A stretch of DNA of 64,000 nt from Zychaea mexicana (taxonomy: Eukaryota; Mucoromycota; Mucoromycetes; Mucorales; Lichtheimiaceae): positions 372,001-436,000 of the forward strand of contig NW_026516675.1 of assembly GCF_025766255.1 (NCBI RefSeq). The letters run 5' to 3'. Below are positions 22,981 to 33,541 of this stretch, piece by piece; positions within the stretch are counted from its first letter, which is position 1; every line of letters begins with the position of its first letter. The translations under genes and the position numbers were made by a program. The notes beneath the pieces are model-generated. The model had not been told where the DNA came from. It saw only the letters and a list, made by a program, of their open reading frames with translations, and did no database searches.

Positions 22981-23243
22981 GTATCTTTCAGCCGAGGCTA
23001 TAGGCCGAAGGCTTTATCTCATTATTCGAGTATGGTGGATCCTGTGATTGTGTTACCATCTTTTCCGTTTTTATTCGAGAGAAATAAATAAATACAAGTG
23101 GAGTGCTACAAATGAACAGTATCATCGGGAAAGAGAGAACAAGCGACAGAGAAAAAGGGGTGGGGGGTGTGGACAATCATAGGATCCACCATACTCGAAT
23201 AATGAGATAAAGCCTTCGGCCTATAGCCTCGGCTGAAAGATAC
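22981..23243. repeat. Inverted repeat, 71-bp arms, 121-bp spacer (candidate DIRS termini)
   Basis: The left arm 22981-23051 and right arm 23173-23243 are reverse complements with one mismatch by my reading. Both include GTATCTTTCAGCCGAGG and CATTATTCGAGTATGGTGGA. The spacer 23052-23172 has no open frame. A third, shorter, diverged piece follows directly at 23244-23276 (ATTATTCTTCGAGTGGTGGA) and overlaps the recombinase stop codon. DIRS elements carry inverted terminal repeats, so the pair could be the 3' end of one copy facing the 5' end of the next. Confidence 0.85.
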
Positions 23244-23244
23244 A

Positions 23245-24525
23245 TTATTCTTCGAGTGGTGGATCCAGTGATTGTGACTCCAGAGTATTCCAGACCGGGG
23301 CCGAGGAACCAGGGGCCGAGGAACCAGGGGCCAAGGACGAGAAATTGGAACGCGTCTCGCGTGAAACCCAGTAAATCAAATCGAACATCTGATGTGACGA
23401 CCAAGAACTATGGGCGACTATATCGTCTACTGCAGCGCCCGCCCGTGCGGCTCGTGTAGAGCCAAGGACCCGAGCCCGTGTACGCCGTCCGCCAGGGGGG
23501 ACTGGGATAAGAGCCATAATGAAATTGATGTGCTTGCCAATTCGTTGTGAACCGATGTGTTGAGAAGTATTGCGCAGATCACGGATAAAGAAGTTGATGT
23601 TGTGTGCGGATAAGACAGGATGGGGAGCATGACATGGCTGTGACGCAAAGCGTGTCTTGTATACTGCAAAAGCGGCCACTAGGCAGAAAAGAGGCTCCTC
23701 GTGCGAATCGATGCTGATGGTTTTGGTGATGCGCTGGCCTTGGCGACGTTCTTTGGGACACACAACGGTGAGCGTGAGTTTACCGGAAGCTTCGTCGATG
23801 AGACAACCGTCCAAATCCGTGCGTTCGATGTCCGAAGGGCGCATGAAACCACAAACGGCCAACAGCCAACAAATCTTGGCAGTTAATTGAGCTGGTGAAA
23901 GATGAACATTGGGGCCAAGGCGGCGAAAGTGATGTAGAACCGGTGTAATATCTAAGTTTGCAGGAGGAGCCCGTCGCAAGGTAGTACCGTCTAATGCCTT
24001 CATGAAAGAGGTATAAAGCCATGAAGAGAGAATCTTGTCTCGATCGTCGAATAAATTTAGGAGGGCCGAACGATAGACCTTAATCGTATTTGTTGACCAG
24101 TGTAGTTTGTCTTTGCCATATCCTTGGAAGTTGACCAAATGGTCTCCCGTTGGATCCAGGGCCTCGAGGCGACGAGATTGACACCAAGATAAAAAGTGTT
24201 GCTGAATATGCTGGTATTGCTGACTGGCATGTTGGTGGTCAGGGTGTAGAATCACTGCTGCGACGGCCTCAGTGGCTCCAGCTTCTTCCAATCGGCGCAT
24301 CTTATTTGCTAGGCTGTGAGAGACCAATGGGGGTTCTTGGATAGCACGCTTTCTTCTTGCCCCGGAGCCGGGAGAACTGCTTTGCGGGGTATGCGCCAGG
24401 GGCGTGGTCGTGCTACTTGCTTGAGGGTCGGGAACCAAATCGCTGTCGGCTACCACGGTGTGATCAGTGTCGCATTGACCGGCTCCTGTTGAAGTTTGCG
24501 GAGAACTGCCGGAATCAGGTTCCAA
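23245..24525 (-). CDS. DIRS-like tyrosine recombinase, intact frame (426 aa)
   Basis: Site-specific recombinase that would integrate a circular retroelement intermediate. The frame from ATG at 24525 to the stop at 23245 is uninterrupted. Residues 1-80 are Ser/Thr/Gln-rich with a basic patch (GARRKRA). Residues 95-190 look like the core-binding domain (HFLSWCQSRRL, NTIKVYRSALLNLF). The catalytic domain holds CGFMRPSDIERTDL (first Arg). The C-terminal block is ARVLGSTRAARAGAAVDDIVAHSSWSS (second Arg, then His/Trp) followed by the Tyr of FDLIYWVSRETRSNF, the usual DIRS ending. An imperfect repeat (PGSSAPGSSAP) precedes the C-terminus. The upstream overlapping frame encodes the end of an RNase-H-like domain, typical of DIRS elements where YR overlaps RT/RH. 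A Crypton was considered; the RH overlap argues for DIRS. Confidence 0.78.
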   Translation of the reverse strand: MEPDSGSSPQTSTGAGQCDTDHTVVADSDLVPDPQASSTTTPLAHTPQSSSPGSGARRKRAIQEPPLVSHSLANKMRRLEEAGATEAVAAVILHPDHQHASQQYQHIQQHFLSWCQSRRLEALDPTGDHLVNFQGYGKDKLHWSTNTIKVYRSALLNLFDDRDKILSSWLYTSFMKALDGTTLRRAPPANLDITPVLHHFRRLGPNVHLSPAQLTAKICWLLAVCGFMRPSDIERTDLDGCLIDEASGKLTLTVVCPKERRQGQRITKTISIDSHEEPLFCLVAAFAVYKTRFASQPCHAPHPVLSAHNINFFIRDLRNTSQHIGSQRIGKHINFIMALIPVPPGGRRTRARVLGSTRAARAGAAVDDIVAHSSWSSHQMFDLIYWVSRETRSNFSSLAPGSSAPGSSAPVWNTLESQSLDPPLEE

Positions 24526-24950
24526 GGGGGCACAGATAGACCTGGCGAAACTGTGACCAATTGAGGGCCATGGCGTCGGTGGCTAGTGCGGTCGGATCCT
24601 AGCAATTTTTGCAACAATTGACATTGCATCGTTTCGTTCAAATTCTCTGACGTTTTTGATTCCAACGTTGCCAAAACGTCTGCTCTTTTTCTGCCATCAA
24701 CATCAAATTACCTTCACCAACATTGCCTTGGCCTTCAATGCTCAAAGCACTTGGGGAACGTTCGACTCGGCAGCTGAGTTTGGCGTACCAGACATACGCA
24801 AAAGAGCACCAGTAGCACCGACACCTTCAGCCGAGTGTGTCTAATCGGCGTAGCGTTGGCGCTTTTGCACATAGTCGTTAGGTGGGGACGGGGAGCGGTT
24901 GCGCTTTTCGTGTTCTCGCATTTTCGCGAAGCAGAAGTAAGAGAAAAAGT
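24440..24950 (-). pseudogene. DIRS RT/RNase H C-terminal remnant overlapping the recombinase
   Basis: In other minus-strand frames the sequence reads DPTALATDAMALNWSQFRQVYLC and, after a one-base shift in a C run, PPWNLIPAVLRKLQQEPVNATLITPW. This CPPWNLIP...TLITP phrase ends the RT-RNase H protein of DIRS-type elements. It overlaps the 5' coding part of the recombinase in another frame, as is common in the group. Farther upstream (24650-24930) the frame is damaged and then lost, so this copy is 5'-truncated. Confidence 0.6.
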
Positions 24951-25139
24951 TTAGAGAACTCGCTTGCCGCTGAGGATGATTATATGTAAATTGGAAGCTT
25001 TTCGTCTGAAAGTCTGTGAAATGTATGACACTACTTTGCAGTAAAAACTAACAGAAACAAAGACAAGGGAAACAATCATTTCGCGAATGAGACGCCTTAC
25101 AAGTTGGAAGCGAATATTCAGATGGCTTATATGCGAATA

Positions 25140-25650
25140 ACATGTTTTCCCACTGGTGAACAAAGTGTCTTCAGTGATGAAAAAAAGACTTACTTGGTTG
25201 TGTAAGAATAGGTGTAATGGTTGCGATATTCCAACTCCAGATGTAAAAAACCTCACCTTCGCTTGTGTAGAACCGTGCTTTTCGAACGCGGATTTCTTCT
25301 TCGTCAGAAGTGAACAACAGCAACCTTCACTTGGGAACAACCTAATCCTTCAGTTGAGAAAATTATTACCCTTTGCTTACGAAAATGGCTCCCCTTCTAA
25401 TGCGAAATTTAATAGCCTTTACATGCGAACATTTTTGCCTTCATAAAATGAACAAATCTCTTCTTCAGATGCGGACAAAGTTACGATTCACAAGCGAACA
25501 ATCTTACAATTTGTATACGAACAACCTTACGCTTTGCAAGCGGACAATTGATATTTCACAAGCGAACAGTCTTGCCCTTCATAAGCGGAGAAGTTTGTGC
25601 TTCATAAGCGAACAGAGTTATTCTTCGTAAGCGGAAAACCTGGCGGTTCG
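25140..25650 (+). repeat. Degenerate tandem array of about 23-bp units
   Basis: At least a dozen diverged units follow each other with period mostly 22-25 bp; consensus close to AAGCGAACAnnnTTnnnCTTCAT. The clearest are near 25557-25648, where four successive 23-bp units start AAGCGAACAG, AAGCGGAGAA, AAGCGAACAG and AAGCGGAAAA. Units drift in length to the left (TATACGAACAACC, ATGCGGACAAAG). Open frames through the array (25156-25446, 25373-25630) follow from the repeat and are not called as genes. It flanks the truncated DIRS piece and runs into the coding relic at 25.68 kb. Confidence 0.65.
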
Positions 25651-25679
25651 TGGCCGGTATCAAATGCAAAATCCTGTAT

Positions 25680-26270
25680 CATCAATTCACCACTGCTCGC
25701 CTTGGACAAGACGCGCTTAGATAAAGAGCTGAACATCTACAAGCAAACGCAGGACTTTAAGCGCTTTTGGTTGGAATGCACACGCAAACAAATCAATCTA
25801 GACGTTCATGATGCGTATTTATCCAAGATGTCGTTGATCAAGAAGCAGACTTGCTCAATATGCAACCCCGGAAAGTATCAGCAGCACCAGATACGTCTGA
25901 TTTGTTTCTCACAGATGATGCTACAGCAAGCCGCAACAGCATCCTGCACCGCACGACACCCACATTACACGCCCTAATTGCCACTACCGATACTACACCA
26001 ACAGATCACGATCAGGATATTTTCGTCTCTACTCCAGAAACCATATTGGATGATATGCGAAACCCAAATCCATTGCAGCCATGGATGTATCGAGGCACAA
26101 ACGTGACTGAACGATTTACAAGTTTCAAGCAAGCCATCGCCACAATCACAACCAGCCAATTGCTCTTTATCGATCCATCTGTGCACGAGCTGTTGGCCTT
26201 TTCTAATATCTTTCTCTTGTGTACGAGTCAACACAGCCCGCTTTGCATCGATACTTTAATGATAGCATAG
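25680..26270 (+). pseudogene. Unknown coding relic with a frameshift
   Basis: The plus strand codes for LLALDKTRLDKELNIYKQTQDFKRFWLECTRKQINLDVHDA in one frame to about 25820, then continues in another frame as VFIQDVVDQEADLLNMQPRKVSAAPDTSDLF...PETILDDMRNPNPLQPWMYRGTNVTERFTSFKQAIATI up to the stop at 26270. The composition is that of a soluble hydrophilic protein. The frame change could be a frameshift or an unrecognised short intron. The phrase style resembles hypothetical proteins repeated in Mucorales, but I cannot name a family or function. Confidence 0.4.
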
Positions 26271-28394
26271 AAGCAATCCATCCGAATTATGTAAAGCACG
26301 ACAACAATACACTCGTATGATCCAGTTTATGTAAGCAGTAGCCCGATATGGGCTTACGCGATATGATTTCGTTTGCGATCTCTTGATCTCTTATACGAAT
26401 ATTTACAAAGGCGGCTGATGATGCACTTAAGAATGGATGTCTTGTCACAAGTTATAGTGGTAAATTCAAATCCAAAAAGAAAAGTACCTGGCAGAGGCAG
26501 GTAAAAACGAGGGGTCGGGGGATGATGGCGGATAGTGTTATAGAAGTGCTCGAAGCAGTAGTGGAAGAAGAACAGCATAATCAATAGCTTATTACCAGGA
26601 TGACTAGGAGTGTATAAGATTCGGTTAATGCAAAGCTCAAGCCGATGATCAAAGGGTCTCTCTACAGGGTTCAGGTCAATGTTGCTCATATTGAAAAAGA
26701 TGTTTGTTTGGAAGTTGTACTGCGTCGATATTCATGAAACCAGTGAGATATTGTAGAAAGTCTCGGCCGTTGTTGCATCGACTGTGGTGTGATGTGGTGG
26801 ATTGTGTAACAAAGATATAAAGAAAGCTCCCTTATACAAGTATATAGCCACGGCAATCATCGATTGCCGATCCACCACCACCCCCAAGCCCGCAATGATG
26901 GATGTGGCCAGCTTGCCAAGAAGCAAACTCTAGAGCAGCATGGCTGTTTTTAACATAGTAAGCGCGTCATCCTAGAACTACTATTAAATTATACAAGCTG
27001 CTTCTTGAAGTTGACCTTGTTGTTTGGCTTGCTCAATTTATTAACCACCTCCCTCAGCAGTAACAACAACACAAAGCCAATCGGACGTTGTGTTATTCCT
27101 TCGGCGTATGTGCGGGTGATGTATGATACATGAGAAAAACAAGGATGGTCGCGAAAAAAAATAAAAAAAAATAAAAAAAGAGCTCTGAACTTGTCAAGCA
27201 CATAAAAAGGGCAAAGCAAAAAAAGCAAAAAACGGTAAAGCGTTTATGAGAAGAGTGCGAGAAAGAATAAAGATTTGTTTATAGTGTTTATCATTTTCTT
27301 ATTTGTGTGTAATAATGTGTGTAATAAATAATAGTAATAATAATCTGTTCGTTCCTCACCCTCCACTGACCCGCACTGGTACATTGCAGTCGTCTCTTCA
27401 TGGCGGACCACTGAGCCCATCCAATCATCAGAAAACTCTGAACAATCGCCAGCACTGGCACGGAACTGATCATAGCACGGACAGTGACTCCCGCGCATAC
27501 AGCCCAACGCCTTTCCAAAACGAACTAAAGTGAAGAAAAAAAAAGAAGTAAAAGAAAAGCGAAACTGCTCGCTTTATATAGACGTTTTTTTGACTGTCAC
27601 GCTCGGGACTTCAAAAAGTTCCACCAAGTTCCATGGATTTTCATTGGCTTTTGCTTAATGGTATGAATTTTAGCATATGGCTCAAAGGGACTATCACAAA
27701 AGGAAAGGAAAGGGGGTGTGCTTGGTGGTCAAGTAGACAAGCGTGCTGCGGCGGTAGTGGTACGTGTCTCTCACCATGCGGAGCTGTACCCTCCGATGCT
27801 GTCGCCGCTTGTTTGTGAGTGGGCCGTGCACGGCACCGTGTCAGGCAAAGAACAAAGACACGATGCGAATGAGCATGTAGATTCACGGAAGAAAAGCTCT
27901 TCTGTGAGCAATAAAATGGCGGAAATAGGAATGACTGACAAGATATATAGCGTAGTTTACAGACAATTTCAGTCTATTAGTACCTTTTGACTGTATGTGT
28001 GGTGCATAACGTTGTGCGTGTACGGGCATCGTTAAAATACACTTAATCCCATCGCATCTTTTATTTTGAACCGTGCTCGTCAACTGTTGCTTTACCATTT
28101 TCGCTATCCGTTAACAGTTCTCCGAACTGCACCGTGTGCAGTGGATGATTGCTCGTTTGTATATGACTGAGTTATAGAAAAAGCTTTCTCTCCAGTTTTC
28201 TCCTATCCATCTGACCAAGACCCATACAATCAAGCATCAAGTCGACCTTTCTCTGAGGATCCGTCATGTTGAAACGAGTCGCCGTTCTTTTTACATCGAC
28301 ATCAATAGAAAAAGAAGCTCTTATTTACAGATTTCTCCCGACACAGAAGAGACTCTGACGGCTTACCTTATCATTACAAACCAGCTCATCCCAA
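26271..28394. other. Spacer with weak small-ORF candidates
   Basis: No gene is firmly supported. Candidates on the minus strand are 26354-26689 (111 codons, MSNIDLNPVERPFDHRL), 26732-26926 (64 codons, hydrophobic) and 27244-27507. In the last, an in-frame ATG gives a Cys-containing peptide starting MRGSHCPCYDQFRASAGDCSEF, downstream of a TATATAAAG box (27573-27581, minus strand). That box-plus-ORF pair is the best small-gene candidate, but a TAT repeat tail makes it doubtful. The plus-strand frame at 27718-27990 has no motif. Confidence 0.3.
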
Positions 28395-28603
28395 GTGTAT
28401 GTTGATGTTGCTTCTAGAGTGGACCAGCCCATGATGAGTTTGCGTTGCTGCTGGTAAAGTAGAATCCTCCATCCTGAGTGTATACTGTTACTGCTAATGC
28501 AGACCCGCTCATGATGAGTTGATGCTGGCTGCTAGTAAAGTACCATCATCCACCATTTTTATGCTACTACTGATAAAGTAGACCCGCCCATGATAACTTG
28601 AAA
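28395..28603 (+). repeat. Diverged tandem repeat, unit about 80 bp
   Basis: Three related blocks begin with GTGGACCAGCCCATGATGAG (28419), GCAGACCCGCTCATGATGAG (28499) and GTAGACCCGCCCATGATAAC (28578), spaced 80 and 79 bp; a partial unit precedes the first. Units share a GCTGCTGGTAAAGTA core. There is no open frame through the array. Confidence 0.7.
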
Positions 28604-28810
28604 TATCAATTAGACCAAGTACTGTTTTGATTTTATCAAGAAAAGTGCAAAGAGTAAAGGAACTACAAACGCGTCAGCCGATTGTATTGGCTAAACGTTG
28701 CCCGGAAAGCACCACGAGGGGGTTCGTTTGCGCAAAATTCTGACCTAAATTGGAACTTCTTACTCACGTTGATACTTTACCTGTGCAAATGCTCCGGCTC
28801 TTTGTCCTGC

Positions 28811-28840
28811 CTTATTAAGCCTTATTAAGCCTTATTAAGC
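28811..28840 (+). repeat. Three 10-bp direct repeats
   Basis: CTTATTAAGC is repeated three times without change at 28811-28840. It lies in non-coding sequence; no function can be inferred. Confidence 0.85.
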
Positions 28841-29180
28841 GAAGCCATGTTGGATTAACACGACGCAGATACTCATCTTTAACATTCCTTGATGGTCCCT
28901 TACCTTTGTGGTCGGCTGTCTCCTTGTGCGCGCCTCTTGCTGTGAGCCTGCCTTGAGGTATTTGTGAAACTGTTTTTTTTTTTTTCAGTCGAAGAGAGTG
29001 CGTGCCTTGCTATTATCTGCTTCAGTTGTTCGTTTTCGCTACTAGTACTACTACTAACGTTTGTATATATAGCAATAATATGTATGTATCTAGGAGAAGC
29101 TCGAGAATTACCCATAATAACGATTTATATAATATCATCTGTTTTCGTAGTACAGTTCACAGGTAAAATGAGCATACGTA

Positions 29181-29341
29181 CAGTGGTTCCCCGTTTAATT
29201 TCACTTTCTCAATAAGAGTTTTTCTATACCCGCTTTAAGCATAGAACACTGCTTGAATTACGCTCGTTTTGTGTCAACCCTCAGTAATTTACAGCACTTT
29301 ATAAACCCCCTTCAAGGTTGAAATTAAACGGGGAACCACTG
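29181..29341. mobile_element. pogo/Tc1-type MITE, 161 bp
   Basis: Perfect 23-bp terminal inverted repeats start CAGTGGTTCCCCGTTTAATT (29181-29203, and inverted at 29319-29341). The element is flanked on both sides by TA (29179-29180 and 29342-29343), the target duplication of the Tc1/mariner/pogo group. The CAGTGG...CCACTG ends fit pogo/Tigger-like families. The 115-bp interior has no coding capacity, so this is a non-autonomous miniature element. Perfect TIRs suggest it is young. Confidence 0.9.
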
Positions 29342-29343
29342 TA

Positions 29344-30971
29344 GTACTACTTCTAGTAATGGTCGCCGTTGCAGCAACTACCGTTTATCGAGCCCACATT
29401 TTGTGCGCTTCTTCACGCACGAGCCACCACATACCAAAAAGATAACGTAAAAATCATAATCTCGTTGTCACCACTTTAATTCACTTAAAAGTCCACCAAG
29501 ATATTAACCATTGTAGGCTATGCCATTAGAATTATGCATTGTGCCATATCCGGGTTGGAATCCCAAACGTCCAAAAATTACTGTTTGTTGTCGTTTGTAG
29601 CCTTTCGGACACCTAAAACGACCTTCGAAGGCTTAAATGGTATTTTGATATTTCAAAGATCGTTTCACGGGCCATGTCACGAAATATGGGTTAATGAAAT
29701 GTGCTAGTCAACGGTATCACTAGTTTCTATAAAACACTTGAATACCCCAAATGCTACTACAATGCATGGAAAGAATACGAAAACAATAAAGCACAAAGAG
29801 CAGCTACAGAAACCTTACTCCAGTCCTTAAAAACGCCATACTGATCGGCGGACAGAAAGCAACACATACCAGATGCCCAAACACCCTCTCTGCTAATAGT
29901 TCCTCGCTTGCAAATGGCTTCCAACATCCATCACCAGCATCAGCAAAACATCCTAGCAACGACCCTATGCTTCTTCGAACAGCCACGTTTGACTTTGCCA
30001 GTGTTATCTAATCCAATGGCAGCAACAAACAATCATCAATACAGATAGATCACAGCTGCAGGAGCCAGAAACAGAACCGGCACCATCAGAAGCACCCACC
30101 AAGAAGCATCCTTGATGGTCTTCCCGCCAAGGTGTGCCAAATGGCGTTGTAAAACGTGCAAATCATCCGAATGTAGTAGCAAACTATCGTGCTAGATGTC
30201 CTCAGAACAGTCAGCAAAGTATCATAATGTCGCGACGAGTTTCTTTTTTTTTTGCGCAGATCTGTTTGCACCCAGTCTCTGCCCGGCCCCGGACTTTTAT
30301 TTCGCTTCCCCCCCCCCCAACTCCACCGAGCCATTTCGTGCACACCACTTCATCCACATTCCTCAATCACAGATCGAATTGAAGCAATAGTCATCACAAG
30401 ATTAAAGAAACGAAAGCATTAGCATCGGAACAAGTAACATAAAAAGAGAAGCTATAGAGTCAGTGTATGCCATTTTTTTACATGTGCCTTTTCAAGATAA
30501 ATGGTCAGAAAGGAGACACACACACGCACAGTGCAGAATATTCTAATGTTTTATGCGTGGCTACATTTCATGGTAAATGGCGGTATACTTTGCGGGGACA
30601 GGTCAATTGGCAAGTCCAGATCTTTGGGATATAGTACGGTACAGCATGTCGAATTGATTGGTTGGAAAAGAAGTCTCAGGTACTTTCATGTGGCGCAAAA
30701 GAAAAATGATCTACGTGAGAAGGGCCCATTTAAGCTCTAGACTGCCTTTCCCACTACGCCCAACCCCCCCCCCCAACTCCCATTGCCAGTTTCCTAAAAG
30801 AGTGCAAAATAACACAAATGGAATACTCCACTCCCGCTTTCTCTTCCCTCTTCCCTCACTCTCTTCCTCTTTTCCTCCCGTCGCCGTCTTTCTCCTCGCT
30901 CAGTGCTTTCTTCAAACTACTTCTTCTTCTTCCTGCTGCTCACATTCAACTACACTCACCAAAAAATACCC
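29344..30971. other. Long spacer upstream of the alkaline phosphatase gene
   Basis: About 1.6 kb without a supported gene. Open frames at 29804-29986 (-), 30086-30343 (-), 30134-30382 (+) and 30501-30740 (+) lack motifs, overlap one another and contain homopolymers (poly-C near 30310 and 30765). The last 130 bp (30835-30960) is a TC-rich tract typical of the leader directly before a fungal start codon. Confidence 0.4.
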
Positions 30972-33541
30972 ATGCTGGGCAACAATAAAAGCTCCGAGGA
31001 AGATCGTGTGGAGCTTATCCAAGCCGAGGATCGACTATGGATCGACACTGATATTTCTACCGAACACGGACGACGATCGATGACGACGAAAACACCTGCT
31101 GTAAGATATATGCAAGAGTGCACACAACAGTAACGCCAGCCTTTCGCCGAAGAGATAACCATTTTAAACTCACCAACATCGTACCGTAATAATCTTTTGT
31201 GACCCATCGTTTTGCAGCAGAGCATTTGCAGAACCTGTGCAATATTCTGTCTTGTGTGTCTTTTGGTTATTCTTGGCATGATCATAGGGGCATGGGCCAC
31301 CCCGTCCATTCTTTCTTCGAGCAGCGGCAGTAGCAGAACAGAAGCAACAGCGACGACTGAAACAGGTGAATTTAACTGTTTGAAGCCTAGCGCATTTCTT
31401 CTTAGTCTTTCTCGCCTGTGCTTTACTGTCTTTTTGTACTCATCCAAGGAAACGAGCCAATAGCACATCAGCAACATGAGCAGCAACGGCTTCAACCGAA
31501 ACCACGTAATGTTGTTATGATGGTTAGCGACGGCCTTGGCCCTGCATCCGTTTCATATGCTCGATCATACTTTCAGCACCTCAACAAGCTTCCATACGAT
31601 CATGAAATGCCTCTCGACACTGTACAGTATCTATTTTCTTTCACAACGGCTTGCGAGCTCCACTCCATCTAATAGGGATAAAACTGACTCTTTGATTCAA
31701 CCCTGAAATTACTGCTGTTGCAGATACACGTCGGTCAATCCCGAACTCGCAGCTCATCCACACTGGTAACAGACAGTGCTGCAGGTGCAACTGCATTTAG
31801 CTGTGGGTTAAAAACCTATAATGGTGCCGTTGGAGGTATGTAAACATCATCTTGTCACCGTTTCGGGAACCCATTTAGAGTCACGAAAAACAGATGCGCG
31901 TGAAGAGGGGGTGTCAGGGATATGTAGCCTTAATCGTTTAGCATGTGTTTGAAATAGTGGACCCCATGGGTGACCCCTGTGGTACAGTACTAGAAGCAGC
32001 CAAACTACAACGTGGTATGCGGACAGGCCTGGTCGCGACTTCGCGCATCACCCATGCAACGCCTGCCTCGTTCTCAGCACACATCGGCGACCGCGATCGT
32101 GAAAACCAGATCGCAGTGCAACAAATTGGCAACACTCCATTGGGTCGGACACTTGACTTGATGTTTGGTGGTGGATTTTGTCATTTCTTGCCCAACGGCA
32201 CAGAACAAAGTTGTCGGAAGGATGATCGCGACTTGTTTCAAGAAGCTCGGGATAAGCATGGTTGGCGGTCCGTATTCTACAACAATCGCACCAAATTTGA
32301 TACAGAAAAGATTGAATTACCAGCCATTGCCTTGTTTGCTGACGATGTAAGCCTAAAGTAAACAGGTGCCCTTTTTAAGCTAAAGCAACTTGCATGAACT
32401 GATTGAATTACCTGCTTTTTTCTTAAATACAACTACTACTTAGCACATGAATTATGAAATAGATCGCGATCCAACTACCCAACCCAGTCTAACCGAAATG
32501 GCCGGCAAGGCGCTTCAACTTTTGTCTGGATCCGATGAAGGCTTCTTTTTGATGATTGAAGGAAGTCGGATTGATATGGCCGCCCACTCGTAAGTATCCA
32601 ACTGTTTGTGTTTTGGTTTCACCTATACAAATTTGTGGCGTATGAGCTTATTTATAACTTGTACACAGTGAGTGAGTGATTGAGTGAGAGATAAACCTGA
32701 TCGTCCCTGTGGGTTAATTTTAGGAACGACCCTGCAGGCCATTTGCATGATATTTTGGAATATCAAAACACCATTGCACTTGTCAAAGATTTTGTCGATC
32801 AGAATCCAGACACGGTCATGATCTCCACGAGCGACCACGAAACCGGCGGTTTGTCACTCGCTCGCCAAGTCAGCACAGCCTATCCTGAATATCTATGGTA
32901 TCCGGACGTTGTTGCGAACGCTTCTCACTCCACAGTGTTCCTCGCCGACATGTTACACGACCAGCCGCGACCCGTGGAGGATCGCTATATCATAGAGACG
33001 ATCCTCCAGAAAGGACTAGGAATAACGGATACTACATCAAAAGAACTGCAATGTCTGAAGACGACACCATCGATTAAGCAGTTGGACAAGTATCTGGCCG
33101 ATATGCTTTCTATCCGGGCACAGCTGGGCGTAAGTAGCTGAACCCGTATAGATATTGAGACGCAATTAATAATTCCAAACATGTCCATGTAGTGGGCAAC
33201 ACATGGGCATAGCGCCGTGGATGTCAATCTGTATGCTTACGGTCCCCATGCCGACGAGTTGCGTGGTAGCCATGAAAACGTGTTTATTGGTGATTTTATC
33301 TCGAGGATGCTGGACTTGAATCTTACTGAGACAACGCAAAATCTGAACAAGTGAGTTTTTCATATACTAGCGGATTCGTTGTAAGCGCATCTATCTAATC
33401 GTCGGGTGTAATTCTTTTTGCAGAAACAACGACGGATTCCATGTGGTAGCTTTGTCGGATGACGACAAAATTGAATATACAAACCATTTAGATCGGTATC
33501 ATTCAAATCCTGGTCTTCTTCATCACCTATCCTATGATTAA
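30972..33541 (+). CDS. PHO8: Alkaline phosphatase, vacuolar Pho8-like (9 exons, 592 aa)
   Basis: Repressible-type alkaline phosphatase, probably a type II membrane protein of the vacuole. Exons: 30972-31100, 31218-31365, 31449-31621, 31724-31835, 31958-32346, 32444-32589, 32724-33129, 33193-33350, 33424-33541, all GT-AG and in frame. Residues 1-45 form a charged cytosolic tail, then one membrane segment (about 47-67, CRTCAIFCLVCLLVILGMII). Catalytic landmarks are VSDGLGPAS (metal-binding Asp), the nucleophile Ser168 in LVTDSAAGATAFSCG, SRITHATPA, EGSRIDMAAHS, STSDHETGGLS and the late metal-binding His in ATHGHSAVDVNLYAYG. All expected active-site blocks are present and the length is normal for fungal Pho8. 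It is probably made as a zymogen, as in yeast. The exon 5 acceptor at 31957 was chosen because it restores GVDPMGDPCGTVLEAAKL. Confidence 0.93.

Noticed and set aside
23245..24525. Crypton-type stand-alone tyrosine recombinase
   Set aside because: The overlapping upstream frame encodes the end of a DIRS RNase H region (PPWNLIPAVLRK), and Gag/RT pieces of a DIRS lie on the same strand nearby.
30956..31495. 179-codon minus-strand frame over the alkaline phosphatase 5' end
   Set aside because: Antisense of well-supported exons and introns with no motif.
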